Source of the DNA: Gammaproteobacteria bacterium RIFCSPHIGHO2_12_FULL_41_20
Lineage (GTDB): Bacteria; Pseudomonadota; Gammaproteobacteria; DSM-16500
Length of the DNA: 52,539 nt
NCBI GenBank assembly: GCA_001801575.1
Contig: MGYC01000038.1
Coordinates: forward strand, 182,173 to 234,711
Reading direction: 5' to 3'
Below are positions 38,024-46,699 of this stretch, piece after piece. Below the pieces are notes generated by a model. The model searched no databases. It was not told the DNA's origin and worked only from the letters and a program-made list of their open reading frames with translations. How positions within the stretch are numbered: position 1 is the stretch's first letter; the number at the start of each line of letters is the position of its first letter. The position numbers and the translations under genes were made by a program.

Positions 38024-38449
38024 TTAATTAACAGCTGTTTCAGTGCGTTTGAGATTTTGCAAAATGATTTCAAGATCTGCAACAATTTTTTTAACAACTG
38101 CATCGATTTTTATTGTTGACTCTATTTCTGGTTGCACCATGAGTTGTGCACGCGCACCCTCAATAGTAAAACCATCTTCGTAAAGTAATTTCCTGATTTG
38201 GCGAATCAGTAAAATATCTTCTTGTAAATAAAACCGCCTATTCCCCTGGCGTTTATTCGGTTTGATTTGAGAAAACTCTTGCTCCCAATAACGCAATACA
38301 TAGGGCTTTACACCGCAGAGTACACTTGCTTCGCTGATACTAAAATATCGCTTATCAGGAATAGCAGGCAGTGTTTTTTGGCTGCGACGCTTATTCTTTC
38401 TCTTTGAGTATGTGTTCTTTGGATTCTTTTCCTGCATATTTTTCAACAC
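38024..38449 (-). CDS. MerR-family DNA-binding regulator
   Basis: A 141-residue protein with the MerR helix-turn-helix ([20 protein letters not shown] then WEQEF and [20 protein letters not shown]). The gene usually follows ihfA in gammaproteobacteria. The metal-binding C-terminal cysteines of classic MerR are absent, so the effector is unknown. The reading frame overlaps ihfA by 59 bases. A GTG at 38449 has AAAGG close upstream; an ATG at 38437 is the alternative. Confidence 0.88.
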   Translation of the reverse strand: MLKNMQEKNPKNTYSKRKNKRRSQKTLPAIPDKRYFSISEASVLCGVKPYVLRYWEQEFSQIKPNKRQGNRRFYLQEDILLIRQIRKLLYEDGFTIEGARAQLMVQPEIESTIKIDAVVKKIVADLEIILQNLKRTETAVN

Positions 38450-38717
38450 GCGCCTTTAGTTTTTGTCCACAACGAAATGTTACCACACGGCGAGCAGATA
38501 CCGGTACCGCCTCTCCTGTCCGCGGGTTTCTCCCTGGCCTTTCATTTTTATCGTGCAACTCGAAATTTCCAAACCCAGATAGCTTAACCGGCTTACCTTG
38601 CTCTAAAGCCGCGCTAATATAATGATAAAATAACTCAATCATTTCATTGGCATCACGCTTGGTTATTCCAACTTCCTGGAATAAACGTTCTGCAATGTCG
38701 GCCTTAGTAAGTGTCAT
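38391..38717 (-). CDS. ihfA: Integration host factor subunit alpha
   Basis: A 108-residue HU/IHF-fold protein that bends DNA as a heterodimer. It shows [23 protein letters not shown], and the DNA-intercalating GRNPRTGE with its proline. It directly follows pheT, the standard gammaproteobacterial place. The beta subunit gene is not seen at its usual place after rpsA in this window. Confidence 0.96.
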   Translation of the reverse strand: MTLTKADIAERLFQEVGITKRDANEMIELFYHYISAALEQGKPVKLSGFGNFELHDKNERPGRNPRTGEAVPVSARRVVTFRCGQKLKARVEKYAGKESKEHILKEKE

Positions 38718-38718
38718 A

Positions 38719-41127
38719 TTAGCTCCTTAATTCAGCACCTAGTTGGTTTCGCAAAACTTGCACGACGTTATCCATCCACCTCGCTACTTCTTCTTCTACT
38801 AAAGTGCGCGTAGGATGTTGAAGAACAAACGAAAGGGCAACACTCTTAAATCCTGCCGCAATCCCCTGTCCTTGATAAACATCAAAAATAGTCATGTCTT
38901 TCAACCATTCATGAGCTATTTCCTTTATTGTAGCTTGAATTACCCGTGCAGGTATAGACTGTTCAAGCACTATCGCAATATCACGATGAATTTCTGGATA
39001 TTTTGATACTTCCCGATAAAAAGGAATAGCCCCTTGCTCTAAACAGGTTAAATTAAGATCAAAAATAAAAATATTGCTGAAAATATTTAACTCTTGTAGC
39101 ACAAATGGGTGTAATGCGCCCATAACACCGACTTGCTCATCGCCATGATAAATAGCCGCTGCTTGCCCAGGATGCAAAACCGGATGCTGAGTTGCTTGAA
39201 AATTGTACTCATGTTCTGCAAAAGTTAATTGTAATAAAGTCTGCAAATCACCCTTAAGATCAAAAAAATCTACCTCCCGCACAGCCTGCCCCCACTGCTG
39301 AGGATAAGCACTACCTGACACCAACCCACCCAACCTAGACTGCTGCAATACACCCTGTGGTTGCGGTATAAAACACAATCCACTTTCAAAAATACGTACT
39401 CGTTCCTGCTGCCGGCTTTTATTATGCAACAATACGCCGATTAATCCTGGCCATAGAGAAGTACGCATCACACCCATATCAGTAGTGATCGGATTCAATA
39501 ACTCTTTAGGCGGATGCATGGGGTCTAATAGGTCTTGCCATTGCTTATCAACAAAGCTATAAGTCACCACTTCATGGTAACCTAAATCTCGCAATGTATT
39601 CTTGAATGTCGTTAACTTAACCTGATTTTCAGGTTGCGGAAGAATTTGTAGTTTTGCCTGCCCTAATTGTACAGGAATTTTATCATATCCATAGAGACGG
39701 GCAATCTCCTCTACCAAATCCTCCGCTATACGTAAATCGAAGCGATAAGAAGGTATTTGCACGCGCCAGCCATGCTTCAACTTTTCATACTCTAAATTCA
39801 AACGATGTAAAATGGCTGCAACAGCCTGTTCAGGAATATGCATACCCAAAATACGTTGTACTTGCGTTGCTGCCAACGTAATAGCTACCGGTTGCGGCAT
39901 AGAATCTGGCACAGTCACTTCGGTTAATGGTCCAGCCTCGCCACCACAAATTTCCAGTAATAATTGCGTTGCACGTGTTATAGCGCGAACCTGTAACTCG
40001 GGATCTACACCGCGCTCAAAACGGTAAGCCGATTCTGAAGTAATAGCATAGCGCTGACGTTGGCGTGCAATACAAGCCGGATGGAAAAAAGCACTTTCTA
40101 GGAAAATATTTTTAGTTAACAAACTCACGCCCGAATCTACCCCGCCCATCACACCTGCTACAGCTAAAGGGCGTACCGGATCAGCAATCAGCAGAGTAGC
40201 TGCATCCAAAATCACTTCGCGACCATCTAGGAGCGTAATGGTTTCACCCGCCCTAGCTAAACGCACATCAATGCGCGTACTCAACTTATCCCAATCAAAC
40301 GCATGCATAGGTTGCCCTAGCTCTAGCATGACGTAATTAGTCACATCCACGACCGGATTAATAGAGCGCATACCACTACGACGTAACCGTTCCTGCAACC
40401 ATATAGGTGTAGCAACATCTACTCTAACATTACAAATCACCCGGCCCACATAGTGCGGACATTCAGCAGCGGCGTGAATCGTAACAGGAAAAGTCGTCGC
40501 CAACCTCTCGCTCTTAGAGTGCTCTACCGCTTGGGAGTAAGTTTTGCTAGAGACAAGGGAAGAATTTAATGGTGTTTGCGTAAGCGCCGCCACCTCACGC
40601 GCTATACCTTGTATACTAAGGCAATCCCCACGATTCGGTGTGAGAGACAAATCAATAATGGAATCAGAAAGAGATAAATATCTCCATAAATCTTCTCCTA
40701 CTGACACGGTATCCGGTAATTCATACAAGCCATCATTGTCTTCTGATAAACCCAATTCTTTTGCAGAACACAACATACCGTGAGAACGTATGCCGCGAAT
40801 ATCATTGGCAACTATCTTAGGATGATTCGGCAATTGTGCACCCACCCGTGCCGCCGCAACTTTCATGCCTATCCTAACTTGGGGAGCACCACAAACAATA
40901 GTAAGCTGCTCCGCGCCACCCACATCCACAAGGCAAACGTGCAAACGCTCAGCAGCCGGATGTTTATCCACTTGCACCACTTCCGCAGTGACCACGCCAC
41001 TAAACTCAGCTGCCACAGAAGAAACGGCTTCGACTTCAAATCCAGACATAGTTAGCAATTGGCACAATTCATCTTGTGTCTGCTGTGGGTTTACCCATTC
41101 ACGTAACCATGCTGCACTGAATTTCAT
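38719..41127 (-). CDS. pheT: Phenylalanine-tRNA ligase beta subunit
   Basis: An 802-residue subunit. The N-terminal tRNA-binding EMAP-like domain ([16 protein letters not shown]) is followed by the B3/B4 editing domain, the B5 domain, the inactive catalytic-like domain, and a C-terminal ferredoxin-fold anticodon-binding domain ([17 protein letters not shown] onward). It starts 17 bases after pheS and ends just before ihfA. Confidence 0.97.
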   Translation of the reverse strand: MKFSAAWLREWVNPQQTQDELCQLLTMSGFEVEAVSSVAAEFSGVVTAEVVQVDKHPAAERLHVCLVDVGGAEQLTIVCGAPQVRIGMKVAAARVGAQLPNHPKIVANDIRGIRSHGMLCSAKELGLSEDNDGLYELPDTVSVGEDLWRYLSLSDSIIDLSLTPNRGDCLSIQGIAREVAALTQTPLNSSLVSSKTYSQAVEHSKSERLATTFPVTIHAAAECPHYVGRVICNVRVDVATPIWLQERLRRSGMRSINPVVDVTNYVMLELGQPMHAFDWDKLSTRIDVRLARAGETITLLDGREVILDAATLLIADPVRPLAVAGVMGGVDSGVSLLTKNIFLESAFFHPACIARQRQRYAITSESAYRFERGVDPELQVRAITRATQLLLEICGGEAGPLTEVTVPDSMPQPVAITLAATQVQRILGMHIPEQAVAAILHRLNLEYEKLKHGWRVQIPSYRFDLRIAEDLVEEIARLYGYDKIPVQLGQAKLQILPQPENQVKLTTFKNTLRDLGYHEVVTYSFVDKQWQDLLDPMHPPKELLNPITTDMGVMRTSLWPGLIGVLLHNKSRQQERVRIFESGLCFIPQPQGVLQQSRLGGLVSGSAYPQQWGQAVREVDFFDLKGDLQTLLQLTFAEHEYNFQATQHPVLHPGQAAAIYHGDEQVGVMGALHPFVLQELNIFSNIFIFDLNLTCLEQGAIPFYREVSKYPEIHRDIAIVLEQSIPARVIQATIKEIAHEWLKDMTIFDVYQGQGIAAGFKSVALSFVLQHPTRTLVEEEVARWMDNVVQVLRNQLGAELRS

Positions 41128-41144
41128 AAGTATCTTTTAACCAA

Positions 41145-42158
41145 TCAAAATTGTTGCAAAAACCGCAAATCATTTTCAAACATTGTACGCAAATCAGCAA
41201 TACCATAGCGTAACAATGTTAATCTATCTATCCCCAAACCAAACGCAAACCCTGTATAACGCTGACTATCAATGCCAACATGCTGAAACACATGCGGATG
41301 TACCATGCCACAACCTAAAATCTCCAGCCATCCTGAGTTTTTACAAATACGACAACCCTGACCCCCACAATTTAAACAACCAATATCCACCTCCGCAGAA
41401 GGTTCGGTAAAGGGAAAGTAAGAAGGGCGAAATCGTAAGGCAATATCAGTAGAAAAAAACTCTTGTAGAAATACTGTCAATATTCCTTTAAGGTCGGAAA
41501 ATGTCACATCTTCATCCACCATTAAACATTCTAGCTGATGAAACATAGGGGTATGGGTAATATCAAAATCACGTCGGTATACACGACCCATAGCAATAAT
41601 ACGTAAAGGTGGCGGCGTCTCTTGCATAACCCGGATTTGCACGGGAGACATGTGCGTACGTAACAAGGTATTATCAGAAAAGTAAAAAGTATCTTGCATA
41701 GCACGTGCCGGGTGTAACGGCGGGATATTTAATGCTGCAAAATTGTGATAATCGTCTTCAATTTCAGGGCCATCTAAAACTGCAAAACCCATTTGCGTAA
41801 AAATAGCAGCAATACGCTCACGAGTTTTGGTAACGGGATGCAGGCTACCTAATGTTTGATGTCTTCCTGGCAAGGTAACGTCTATGCATTCGGAAGCTAA
41901 TTTTTGATTAATACATTCTTGTTGAAATTCAAGCGTACGATCTTTGATGAGTTTATCAATTTGTTCTTTAACAAGATTGATCTTTTGTCCTGCTAAAGGT
42001 CGTTCTTCCGGAGAAAGCTGACCTATTTTTTTTAAACTTTCGGTAATTTTACCCTTTTTACCCAGATAGTAAGTACGATAATCATCTAAAGCTTTTAAGT
42101 TGCTTGCTGCTTGAATAGCTGTTTTTGCTTCTTGTAATAGTCCATCCCATTCATTCAT
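41145..42158 (-). CDS. pheS: Phenylalanine-tRNA ligase alpha subunit
   Basis: A 337-residue catalytic subunit of class II type. The N-terminal coiled coil binds tRNA. Motif 2 is in [11 protein letters not shown] and [19 protein letters not shown], and motif 3 in [17 protein letters not shown] zinc-like cysteine cluster ([12 protein letters not shown]) appears, as in several gammaproteobacterial PheS proteins. A 151-base gap separates it from rplT and may hold its own promoter. Confidence 0.97.
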   Translation of the reverse strand: MNEWDGLLQEAKTAIQAASNLKALDDYRTYYLGKKGKITESLKKIGQLSPEERPLAGQKINLVKEQIDKLIKDRTLEFQQECINQKLASECIDVTLPGRHQTLGSLHPVTKTRERIAAIFTQMGFAVLDGPEIEDDYHNFAALNIPPLHPARAMQDTFYFSDNTLLRTHMSPVQIRVMQETPPPLRIIAMGRVYRRDFDITHTPMFHQLECLMVDEDVTFSDLKGILTVFLQEFFSTDIALRFRPSYFPFTEPSAEVDIGCLNCGGQGCRICKNSGWLEILGCGMVHPHVFQHVGIDSQRYTGFAFGLGIDRLTLLRYGIADLRTMFENDLRFLQQF

Positions 42159-42235
42159 GTAGAAGATTCCGAGAATGTATTCCTGTATAGCAATTAATCC
42201 TATCTATCCTTGTCATTACTGTTTTTTTGTTAAGC

Positions 42236-42251
42236 CGCACGCTCAGGATGA
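42236..42251 (-). repeat. Half copy of the palindromic repeat found after rpsA
   Basis: On the minus strand this reads TCATCCTGAGCGTGCG, one base different from the core at 29274-29289. The second half of the palindrome is not present. It lies in the 151-base gap between rplT and pheS, where I see no gene. Confidence 0.4.
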
Positions 42252-42309
42252 CAGCCACTACTGTCCCAAGCTAACAACCTATCTCTCGACTAAGGAACAG
42301 AAATAAACA

Positions 42310-42678
42310 CTACGCTGCTACAGCCAGAAGACTCCCCTTTACCTGTTCAACAATAGCCGAAAAAGCCACCTTATCATGCACCGCAATATCCGCTAACATT
42401 TTGCGATCAACAGCTACTTCTGCCTTCTTTAAAGCATTCATTAGCACACTATAGGTTAACCCATGTTCACGTGCTGCGGCATTAATACGCACAATCCACA
42501 ATGCACGGAATTCACGTTTTTTCTGATGGCGATCACGGTAGGCATATTGCGCTGCCTTGATCACCGCCTGCTTTGCCGTACGATAAACACGGCTACGCGC
42601 GCCATAATAACCTTTAGCTTTATTTAATAGCTTCTTGTGACGTGCATGCGCCGTCACACCTCGTTTTACTCTTGACAT
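42310..42678 (-). CDS. rplT: 50S ribosomal protein L20
   Basis: A 122-residue basic protein with the L20 opening [18 protein letters not shown] and the conserved [14 protein letters not shown]. It is an early assembly protein of the large subunit and, in E. coli, a repressor of the rpmI-rplT leader. It follows rpmI by 12 bases. Confidence 0.98.
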   Translation of the reverse strand: MSRVKRGVTAHARHKKLLNKAKGYYGARSRVYRTAKQAVIKAAQYAYRDRHQKKREFRALWIVRINAAAREHGLTYSVLMNALKKAEVAVDRKMLADIAVHDKVAFSAIVEQVKGSLLAVAA

Positions 42679-42690
42679 ACTCTTCTTCTC

Positions 42691-42888
42691 CTACCTCGAA
42701 TGGGGTAATAAACGCTGAATAGCTGGCTGATCCACCTCAGCTACTGCAGGACCTATCCGCAGTTGCCGCTTACGCTTATTAGATTTATTCGTCAATTTAT
42801 GGTTACGTAATGAACTTCGATGCTTAAAGCCACTAGCTGTGACTCGAAACCGTTTTGCAGCGCCGCGATTCGTTTTTAATTTTGGCAT
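42691..42888 (-). CDS. rpmI: 50S ribosomal protein L35
   Basis: A 65-residue very basic protein with [16 protein letters not shown] and [16 protein letters not shown], typical of L35. It stands between infC (14 bases upstream) and rplT in the classic operon. Confidence 0.97.
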   Translation of the reverse strand: MPKLKTNRGAAKRFRVTASGFKHRSSLRNHKLTNKSNKRKRQLRIGPAVAEVDQPAIQRLLPHSR

Positions 42889-42902
42889 TACCTAATACTC
42901 CG

Positions 42903-43421
42903 CTATCGTTTCTTTGGTGCAAGCACCATTAACATTTGTCGACCTTCAAACTTAGGGCTTTGTTCTACCACTGCACAATCCACTAAATCATTCTGGATTC
43001 GGTCTAATAACTGCATGCCCAGTTCTGAATGTGCCATTTCTCGACCACGAAACCGCACTGTCACTTTCGCTTTGTCACCCTCTTCCAAAAACCGCATAAG
43101 ACTACGCAACTTCACTTGATAGTCTGCTTCCTCGGTTCCTGGGCGAATTTTCACTTCTTTAACTTGTACTTGTTTCTGCTTCTTTTTAGCAGCTGCTTTA
43201 CGCTTGCTTTGCTGAAACTTATACTTGCCATAATCCATCACACGGCAAACAGGAGGTTTAGCTTCTGGAGAGACTTCGACTAAGTCTAACCCCGCTTCTT
43301 CACTTATCTTTTTTGCCTCTTGTATCGACACAACACCCAATTGTCCACCACTTGCATCGATCAACCGTACTTCTTTTACTAAGATTTGCTCGTTAATCCG
43401 AGGTGCTTTTTCAGTACTAAT
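42903..43421 (-). CDS. infC: Translation initiation factor IF-3, with ATT start codon
   Basis: The factor prevents premature joining of ribosomal subunits and checks start codons. Standard start codons give only a shortened protein from a TTG at 43364. Extending upstream in frame adds [18 protein letters not shown], the missing IF-3 N-terminus, beginning at ATT (43419-43421). A strong AGGAGG lies at 43429-43434, eight bases before it. The ATT start is the known hallmark of infC and underlies its autoregulation in E. coli. The full chain is 172 residues. The ribosome site overlaps the thrS stop codon. Confidence 0.95.
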   Translation of the reverse strand: MSTEKAPRINEQILVKEVRLIDASGGQLGVVSIQEAKKISEEAGLDLVEVSPEAKPPVCRVMDYGKYKFQQSKRKAAAKKKQKQVQVKEVKIRPGTEEADYQVKLRSLMRFLEEGDKAKVTVRFRGREMAHSELGMQLLDRIQNDLVDCAVVEQSPKFEGRQMLMVLAPKKR

Positions 43422-43428
43422 TCTTTCT

Positions 43429-43434
43429 CCTCCT
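43429..43434 (-). promoter_or_regulatory. Shine-Dalgarno site that fixes the ATT start of infC
   Basis: A perfect AGGAGG on the minus strand stands eight bases before the ATT. It overlaps the thrS TAG stop (43433-43435), so infC translation can be coupled to thrS. No ATG, GTG or TTG lies at suitable spacing in frame. Confidence 0.85.
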
Positions 43435-45349
43435 ATTCCACCCGACTACGTCGTGCAATCGCAGTCTGAATGAAATGGAGATAGTGATCTAATAACATAG
43501 TTCCCAAATCGTCTCCTTCTCGAGTTCTTACCGCAACCGTACGCGATTCTACTTCTCGCTCCCCAACTACTAAAAGATGAGGCACACACTGTAGCGTGTG
43601 CTCGCGAATTTTAAAGCCAATCTTCTCATTTCTCAAGTCCGATTTAACTCTAATACCTTCTTTTCTTAAGAAATTCACCACTTCTTCGACATAATTCGCT
43701 TGTTTATCTGTAATATTTAAGATCACAGCTTGTACAGGGGCCAGCCAAAGCGGTAGTTTACCAGCATAATGCTCTAATAAGATACCAATAAAACGCTCTA
43801 CCGACCCTAAAATAGCACGATGCAACATAATAGGATGTTGTTTACTGCCATCCTCCGCAACATAGTAGGCTTCTAAACGTTGCGGTTGCGCATAATCTAA
43901 CTGTAATGTCCCACATTGCCAAGTACGGCCTATGCAATCCTTTAAGTGAAACTCAATTTTAGGCCCATAAAAAGCCCCTTCTCCTGCTTTTACTTCATAA
44001 TCCAATCCCGTTTGTCGTATCGCCTCAGCCAGCGCATGCTCAGCATTATCCCATAATGCATCTGTCCCTAACCGCTTTTCTGGCCGAGTAGCCAGTTTAA
44101 TGATAATTCCTTCAAACCCAAAGTCTCGATATACCTCGATTAAAAGCTGCATAAATCGTACCGCTTCGGCTTGTAACTGCTCTTCCACACAAAAAATATG
44201 CGCATCATCCTGGACCATCTGTCTAACACGCATCAAGCCATGCATTGCGCCCGATAACTCATTCCGATGGCAGCATCCAAATTCGGCCATACGCAATGGC
44301 AAATCTCGATAACTACGCAAGCCTTGCTTAAAAATCTGCACATGGCAGGGACAACTCATCGGCTTTAATGCATACAGTTTATCGTCTGATTGCACCGTAA
44401 ACATTTCTTCCCCGAACATGTCCCAATGGCCTGATTTCTTCCATAAATCTAGGTCTACCACTTGTGGAGTGCACACTTCTTGGTAGTCGTTTTCGGCAAG
44501 ACGTTGACTAATATACTGCTTAATCTGTTGGTAAATCGACCAACCATGCGCATGCCAAAATGGCATACCCGGCGCTTCTTCTTGGAAATGGAATAAATCG
44601 AGGTGCTTACCTATTTTTCTATGATCACGTTTTTCAGCTTCTTCTAGATTTTTTAAATACTCATCGAGAGATTTCTTGTCTGCCCATGCTGTTCCATAAA
44701 TACGTTGCAACATTTCATTGTTTGCATTACCGCGCCAATAAGCTCCGGCTAGTTTGGTTAGCTTAAAAGCTTTAAGTTTACCTGTATTAGGTACGTGTGG
44801 ACCTCGGCATAAATCGATAAAATCCCCCTGCTGATAGAGTGTTAACACTTCGCCAATAGGGATATCTTCAATAATCTTTGCCTTATATTCTTCACCCATT
44901 CCCCGAAAAAACCGAATAGCCTCTTCTCTCTCTATCACACTGCGTATCACTGGAAAGTCATGTTTTGCTAACTCCTGCATTTTTTCTTCGATACGCATTA
45001 AATCTTCCGGTGTAAACGCACGACCAAAAGCAAAATCATAATAAAAGCCATTCTCAATCACCGGGCCAATCGTCACTTGCGCGGTAGGAAATAACGCTTT
45101 CACTGCTTGTGCCAATAAATGTGCGGCTGAATGGCGAATCACCTCCAATGCCACAGGGTCTTTATCTGTAACAATACTAACTGTCGCATCTTTTTCCACT
45201 AAAAAAGAGCTATCAACCAGCTTGCCATCCACTTTACCTGCTAATGCTGCCTTGGCGAGACCAGCACCAATATTGGCAGCAATCTCTGCTATCGTTATAG
45301 GTTTTTCAAACTGTCGTTGGCTTCCATCCGGAAGAGTAATCACTGGCAT
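43433..45349 (-). CDS. thrS: Threonine-tRNA ligase
   Basis: A 638-residue class II synthetase. The N-terminal TGS domain is followed by the editing domain with [10 protein letters not shown] and the alanyl/threonyl second additional domain ([20 protein letters not shown]). The catalytic core shows motif 2 [15 protein letters not shown], and the C-terminal anticodon-binding domain includes [10 protein letters not shown]. It starts 33 bases after the 3' end of tRNA-Val and is the first protein gene of the infC-rpmI-rplT-pheST cluster. No T-box or operator fold was resolved in this short leader. Confidence 0.97.
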   Translation of the reverse strand: MPVITLPDGSQRQFEKPITIAEIAANIGAGLAKAALAGKVDGKLVDSSFLVEKDATVSIVTDKDPVALEVIRHSAAHLLAQAVKALFPTAQVTIGPVIENGFYYDFAFGRAFTPEDLMRIEEKMQELAKHDFPVIRSVIEREEAIRFFRGMGEEYKAKIIEDIPIGEVLTLYQQGDFIDLCRGPHVPNTGKLKAFKLTKLAGAYWRGNANNEMLQRIYGTAWADKKSLDEYLKNLEEAEKRDHRKIGKHLDLFHFQEEAPGMPFWHAHGWSIYQQIKQYISQRLAENDYQEVCTPQVVDLDLWKKSGHWDMFGEEMFTVQSDDKLYALKPMSCPCHVQIFKQGLRSYRDLPLRMAEFGCCHRNELSGAMHGLMRVRQMVQDDAHIFCVEEQLQAEAVRFMQLLIEVYRDFGFEGIIIKLATRPEKRLGTDALWDNAEHALAEAIRQTGLDYEVKAGEGAFYGPKIEFHLKDCIGRTWQCGTLQLDYAQPQRLEAYYVAEDGSKQHPIMLHRAILGSVERFIGILLEHYAGKLPLWLAPVQAVILNITDKQANYVEEVVNFLRKEGIRVKSDLRNEKIGFKIREHTLQCVPHLLVVGEREVESRTVAVRTREGDDLGTMLLDHYLHFIQTAIARRSRVE

Positions 45350-45375
45350 AAAATTCTGATTTTTGTCCTCTACTA

Positions 45376-45391
45376 GCTAAAATGGTAGGCA
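45376..45391. repeat. 16-bp repeat copy at the 3' end of tRNA-Val
   Basis: GCTAAAATGGTAGGCA covers the encoded CCA and the first acceptor bases of the tRNA plus seven bases beyond. An identical copy in the same orientation is at 46633-46648, on the far side of the trypsin-like protease gene. Confidence 0.6.
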
Positions 45392-45457
45392 CGATTGGGA
45401 TCGAACCAACGACCACCACCATGTCAAGGTGATGCTCTACCACTGAGCTACGTGCCT
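45383..45457 (-). tRNA. tRNA-Val (anticodon GAC)
   Basis: The cloverleaf on the minus strand has acceptor AGGCACG/CGTGCCT, anticodon stem CACC/GGTG with loop TTGACAT, and T-arm GGTTCGATCC. The anticodon is GAC and the CCA tail is encoded. Its last 16 genomic bases plus flank recur at 46633-46648. A 72-residue open frame over this site is an artefact of the tRNA. Confidence 0.96.
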
Positions 45458-45480
45458 GCGTGTTTATGATTTTGCGAGTA

Positions 45481-45509
45481 AAGATAACACTGTGAAAAGA
45501 TAGGCGCAA
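45481..45509 (-). promoter_or_regulatory. Probable promoter of tRNA-Val and the thrS cluster
   Basis: On the minus strand TTGCGC (45504-45509) and TATCTT (45481-45486) are 17 bases apart, about 24 bases before the tRNA 5' end. Since thrS starts 33 bases after the tRNA, one transcript could carry both. Confidence 0.5.
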
Positions 45510-45582
45510 CAGTGGCAAGACCAACTTAACTTTTGGTAACCTATAAAACCTTAGGGACAGTACCTAGTGCGCAACATAAGAG

Positions 45583-46518
45583 TTAAGAGTTATTTTTAAT
45601 TGTCTTCTTAATGAAATCCAATATGTTTTTATCCGTTAGATTTGCATACACCAACGGCTCCTTAGTGACATAGCCTTCTTTATAGCTAATATAATTGGGC
45701 TGTAACTGCCATGAGCACACACCTACTTGAGTATATTTACCGTTTACATCTTGTAGCAATAACGGACCACCACTATCAACGTTAGTCGCTCGCGTGCCAT
45801 CTGGCGAAATCACACCTAACATCGTAAAAGAATTGTAAGACTCTATAGGCTCTTTAATGTGCTCAAGATCGTGATACTTATTTAATAATTCTTGAATAGT
45901 AGAATCAGGTTTAATAATTTCATTACCATATAATAATGAATTTTCCCAGGTTAGATCATCAGGGTAACATTCATCACTATCGGGATCTCGCTCACACTCG
46001 GCTGTCCAGGTGACACCTGAAAAACCATATCCCACCGCAATAGCGTTTTTATTAGTGGATTTTAACTGGGGAAAAGCATCCGCAGAATCAGGTAAGTCTA
46101 CCGGCGTAACATCGGCTTGTTCTTGCAGTTGCAACAAGGCTAGATCATGTTGCACGAAATCAGGCCATGTGAGTTTATCATCGAAGGTAAATATGTTTTT
46201 AACACGGATCACTTTCTTTGCTGTCGCAGGAGTCCGCGCTTTGTAACCAAAGCCTACAGATAGATCGGCAGGATTCTCGAGAGTGCCGGTGTCATAGCTA
46301 TCAATACAATGCACCGCCGTCAATACCCAAGATTTTGCAATGAGGGTTCCCGTACAGAATGAGCTCACCTCTTGGTCCTTATAATGGTCATTATAGAGCG
46401 CAACCACAAAAGGAAATTGCTCATCACTAAGCACTTTATGGCCATGATAAATCTGCGGTGCAGAGAATACAGCAAATGAAACGCCTAACAGACAAGCTAA
46501 AATTACCTGCTTAACCAT
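45583..46518 (-). CDS. Secreted trypsin-like serine protease (family S1)
   Basis: A 311-residue protein with a signal peptide (MVKQVILACLLGVSFAVFSA). The triad is visible: His70 in LTAVHC, Asp125 in HDLALLQL, and Ser249 in VDSGGPLL. The cysteine before the histidine loop (SFCTGTLIAKSWVLTAVHC) forms the usual disulfide. There is no clear activation cleavage site or extra domain. The start at 46518 follows AGAGG and gives a proper signal peptide; an upstream extension to 46659 does not. Chymotrypsin-fold secreted proteases are uncommon in this chromosomal context, and a host-directed role is plausible. Confidence 0.88.
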   Translation of the reverse strand: MVKQVILACLLGVSFAVFSAPQIYHGHKVLSDEQFPFVVALYNDHYKDQEVSSFCTGTLIAKSWVLTAVHCIDSYDTGTLENPADLSVGFGYKARTPATAKKVIRVKNIFTFDDKLTWPDFVQHDLALLQLQEQADVTPVDLPDSADAFPQLKSTNKNAIAVGYGFSGVTWTAECERDPDSDECYPDDLTWENSLLYGNEIIKPDSTIQELLNKYHDLEHIKEPIESYNSFTMLGVISPDGTRATNVDSGGPLLLQDVNGKYTQVGVCSWQLQPNYISYKEGYVTKEPLVYANLTDKNILDFIKKTIKNNS

Positions 46519-46632
46519 GCCAAAAACCTCTATAGAAGCAAAGATAGTGGCATATTTTACCCAGAAAATCCTGTTATGTCCATCCGGCTGACATCCGGCT
46601 AACACCTGCTGTAGGTGACTAATGTTGTTCCT

Positions 46633-46648
46633 GCTAAAATGGTAGGCA
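46633..46648. repeat. Second copy of the 16-bp tRNA-Val 3'-end repeat
   Basis: This copy is identical to 45376-45391 and lies upstream of the protease gene. The surrounding bases do not form a tRNA. Confidence 0.6.
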
Positions 46649-46699
46649 ATCCTTACCAAGATCTTGGGTTATCCTAGAAACGGCTATTGCTTCGCGGTT

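Noticed and set aside
42159-42309. pheM-type attenuator before pheS
   Set aside because: No phenylalanine-rich leader peptide followed by a terminator hairpin could be found in the 151-base gap.
45306-45524. 72-codon minus-strand frame over tRNA-Val
   Set aside because: The middle of the peptide is the translated tRNA gene, a common annotation artefact.
46578-46601. Short tandem repeat of CATCCGGCT upstream of the protease
   Set aside because: Only two copies of about ten bases; too short to call an operator or CRISPR-like array.
46561-46659. Upstream extension of the trypsin-like protease to 46659
   Set aside because: It would bury the signal peptide inside the chain. The ATG at 46518 has a ribosome site and gives a normal secreted precursor.
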